Assembly (NCBI RefSeq): GCF_039912695.1
Contig: NZ_JBDSPJ010000011.1
Location: 1 to 13,009, forward strand
Source of the DNA: Pseudolysinimonas_A sp039912695
Lineage (GTDB): Bacteria; Actinomycetota; Actinomycetes; Actinomycetales; Microbacteriaceae
DNA: 13,009 nt
Direction: 5' to 3'
The position numbers and the translations under genes were made by a program. Shown piece after piece: positions 12,196 to 13,009 of this stretch. Each line of letters opens with the position of its first letter. The stretch's first letter is position 1. A model generated the notes under the pieces. The model saw nothing but the letters and a program-made list of their open reading frames with translations, ran no database searches and was not told the DNA's origin.

Positions 12196-13009
12196 CCTTC
12201 GGCGACTTTGAGCACGAGCTTGCCGCGGGTGTGACCGCCTTCGATGGCGCGGTGCGCGTCGGCGGCATCCTCAAGATCGAAGACCTGGTCGACGAACACT
12301 TTCACGTCGCCCGACTCGAGAAGGCGCGAGATGATCGCCAGCGTCGAACCGTCGGGGGAGACCCGGTAGCCCGTCGCTCGGACCCCTGCGGTCGCGGCTT
12401 CTTCGGCCATCGTTGGCCAAGATCCGGTGGGACCGTTGACGATGATGCCGCCCGCCCTCAGCACTCGCAACGACCGGGAGGCCGTGTCATCGTGCACGTT
12501 GCCGATCAGGTCGATGACGGCATCCACCGGGTCGAGGACTTCCTCGAAGCGCACCGCGCTGTAGTCGATCACCTGGGCGGCCCCGAGCTCGCGAATCCAT
12601 CCCGCGTTGCGCGTTGACCCCGTCGCGATGACGTGGGCGCCGAAGTAGGCGGCGAACTGCACCGCGAAATGGCCGACACCGCCAGCGCCGGCATGGATGA
12701 GGATCCGCTGTCCCTCGTGAGCTTTCGCTGTCTCGACGACCATTCCCCAGGCTGTCAGCGCGGCAACGGGAACTCCGGCCGCTTCGACGTGCGACAGGTT
12801 TGACGGCTTTCGAATGACGCTGAGCGAATTGACCGTGAGGTATTCCGCGTAGGCGCCCGACATCCGGGGCACGATGCCCATGCCGTAGACCTCGGTACCC
12901 GGCTGAAGGGGGTGCGCTTCGTAGGGGGCCTCTTCGACGATCCCGCTGAAGTCGTTGCCGAGGATCACGGGAAAGTTCGTGATGCCCGCGAACGCACCTT
13001 TGCCCGACC
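12192..13009 (-). CDS. MDR-superfamily NAD(P)-dependent alcohol dehydrogenase / quinone oxidoreductase, partial at N-terminus
   Basis: The frame stays open to the window edge and the residues before the GTG at 12968 (A-F-A-G-I-T-N-F-P) fit the family, so the 5' end lies outside and the gene is cut, not broken. Visible are PVILGNDFSGIVEE (GroES-like domain), the Rossmann nucleotide-binding HAGAGGVGHFAVQFAAYFGAHVIATGS, GAAQVIDYSAVRFEE and DAVIDLIGN. The C-terminal DLEDAADAHRAIEGGHTRGKLVLKVAE is typical of zeta-crystallin/QOR-like reductases. No zinc-ligand cysteines are visible in the part seen, favouring a zinc-independent NADPH reductase. It would reduce a quinone, enone or aldehyde in the cytosol. 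It is convergent with the acyltransferase gene, with stops overlapping by 4 bases (12192-12195), and no terminator between them. Confidence 0.92.
   Translation of the reverse strand, partial: SGKGAFAGITNFPVILGNDFSGIVEEAPYEAHPLQPGTEVYGMGIVPRMSGAYAEYLTVNSLSVIRKPSNLSHVEAAGVPVAALTAWGMVVETAKAHEGQRILIHAGAGGVGHFAVQFAAYFGAHVIATGSTRNAGWIRELGAAQVIDYSAVRFEEVLDPVDAVIDLIGNVHDDTASRSLRVLRAGGIIVNGPTGSWPTMAEEAATAGVRATGYRVSPDGSTLAIISRLLESGDVKVFVDQVFDLEDAADAHRAIEGGHTRGKLVLKVAEG

Noticed and set aside
11547..12617. Plus-strand frame running from the acyltransferase into the oxidoreductase
   Set aside because: It is out of frame with the acyltransferase and antisense to the oxidoreductase, with an Arg/Pro-rich composition.

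Overview
The window is a high-GC (roughly two-thirds G+C) chromosomal segment from an actinomycete, most likely a member of the Microbacteriaceae or a close relative. The evidence is the gene order and protein style: hadA/hadB-type dehydratases beside murB, then tRNA-Trp, secE, nusG, rplK and rplA; a NusG with a long acidic N-terminal extension; frequent GTG starts and 4-base start/stop overlaps. The genus cannot be fixed from this sequence. No mobile element, CRISPR array or phage gene is visible, and most of the content is housekeeping.

Layout. (1) 138-2111, plus strand: two hot-dog-fold dehydratases (hadA-like, hadB-like), overlapping by 4 bases, followed by murB for peptidoglycan precursor synthesis. 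(2) 2126-6294, minus strand, transcribed from right to left: an ABC-2 exporter (ATPase, permease), a DesK-type sensor kinase, a NarL/LuxR-type response regulator and a spermidine-synthase-like methyltransferase-fold protein. The first four are joined by 4-base overlaps or an abutting stop/start, so this looks like one translationally coupled export-and-sensing operon. (3) 6379-7569, minus strand: a class I aminotransferase (aspC-like). (4) 7737-10511, plus strand: tRNA-Trp(CCA), secE, nusG, rplK, rplA, with an intergenic leader before rplK. (5) 10539-12195, plus strand: a GNAT acetyltransferase whose start is problematic and an acyltransferase-3 membrane protein that overlaps it. (6) 12192-13009, minus strand: a zinc-independent MDR oxidoreductase running off the right edge.

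Compared with the mycobacterial arrangement (rpmG-hadABC-tRNA-Trp-secE-nusG-rplK-rplA), the two conserved blocks are present but separated by about 6.7 kb holding murB, the exporter/two-component operon and aspC. The operon in (2) is the most accessory-looking part.

The most unusual signals are small. The GNAT gene has no canonical start for its N-terminal third, lies in the same frame as rplA directly after the rplA TAA, and carries the strong terminator-like hairpin inside its own N-terminal codons. Stop-codon-spanning 18-bp tandem duplications occur at the ends of both murB and secE. The rplK leader contains three complementary segments that can form two mutually exclusive hairpins.
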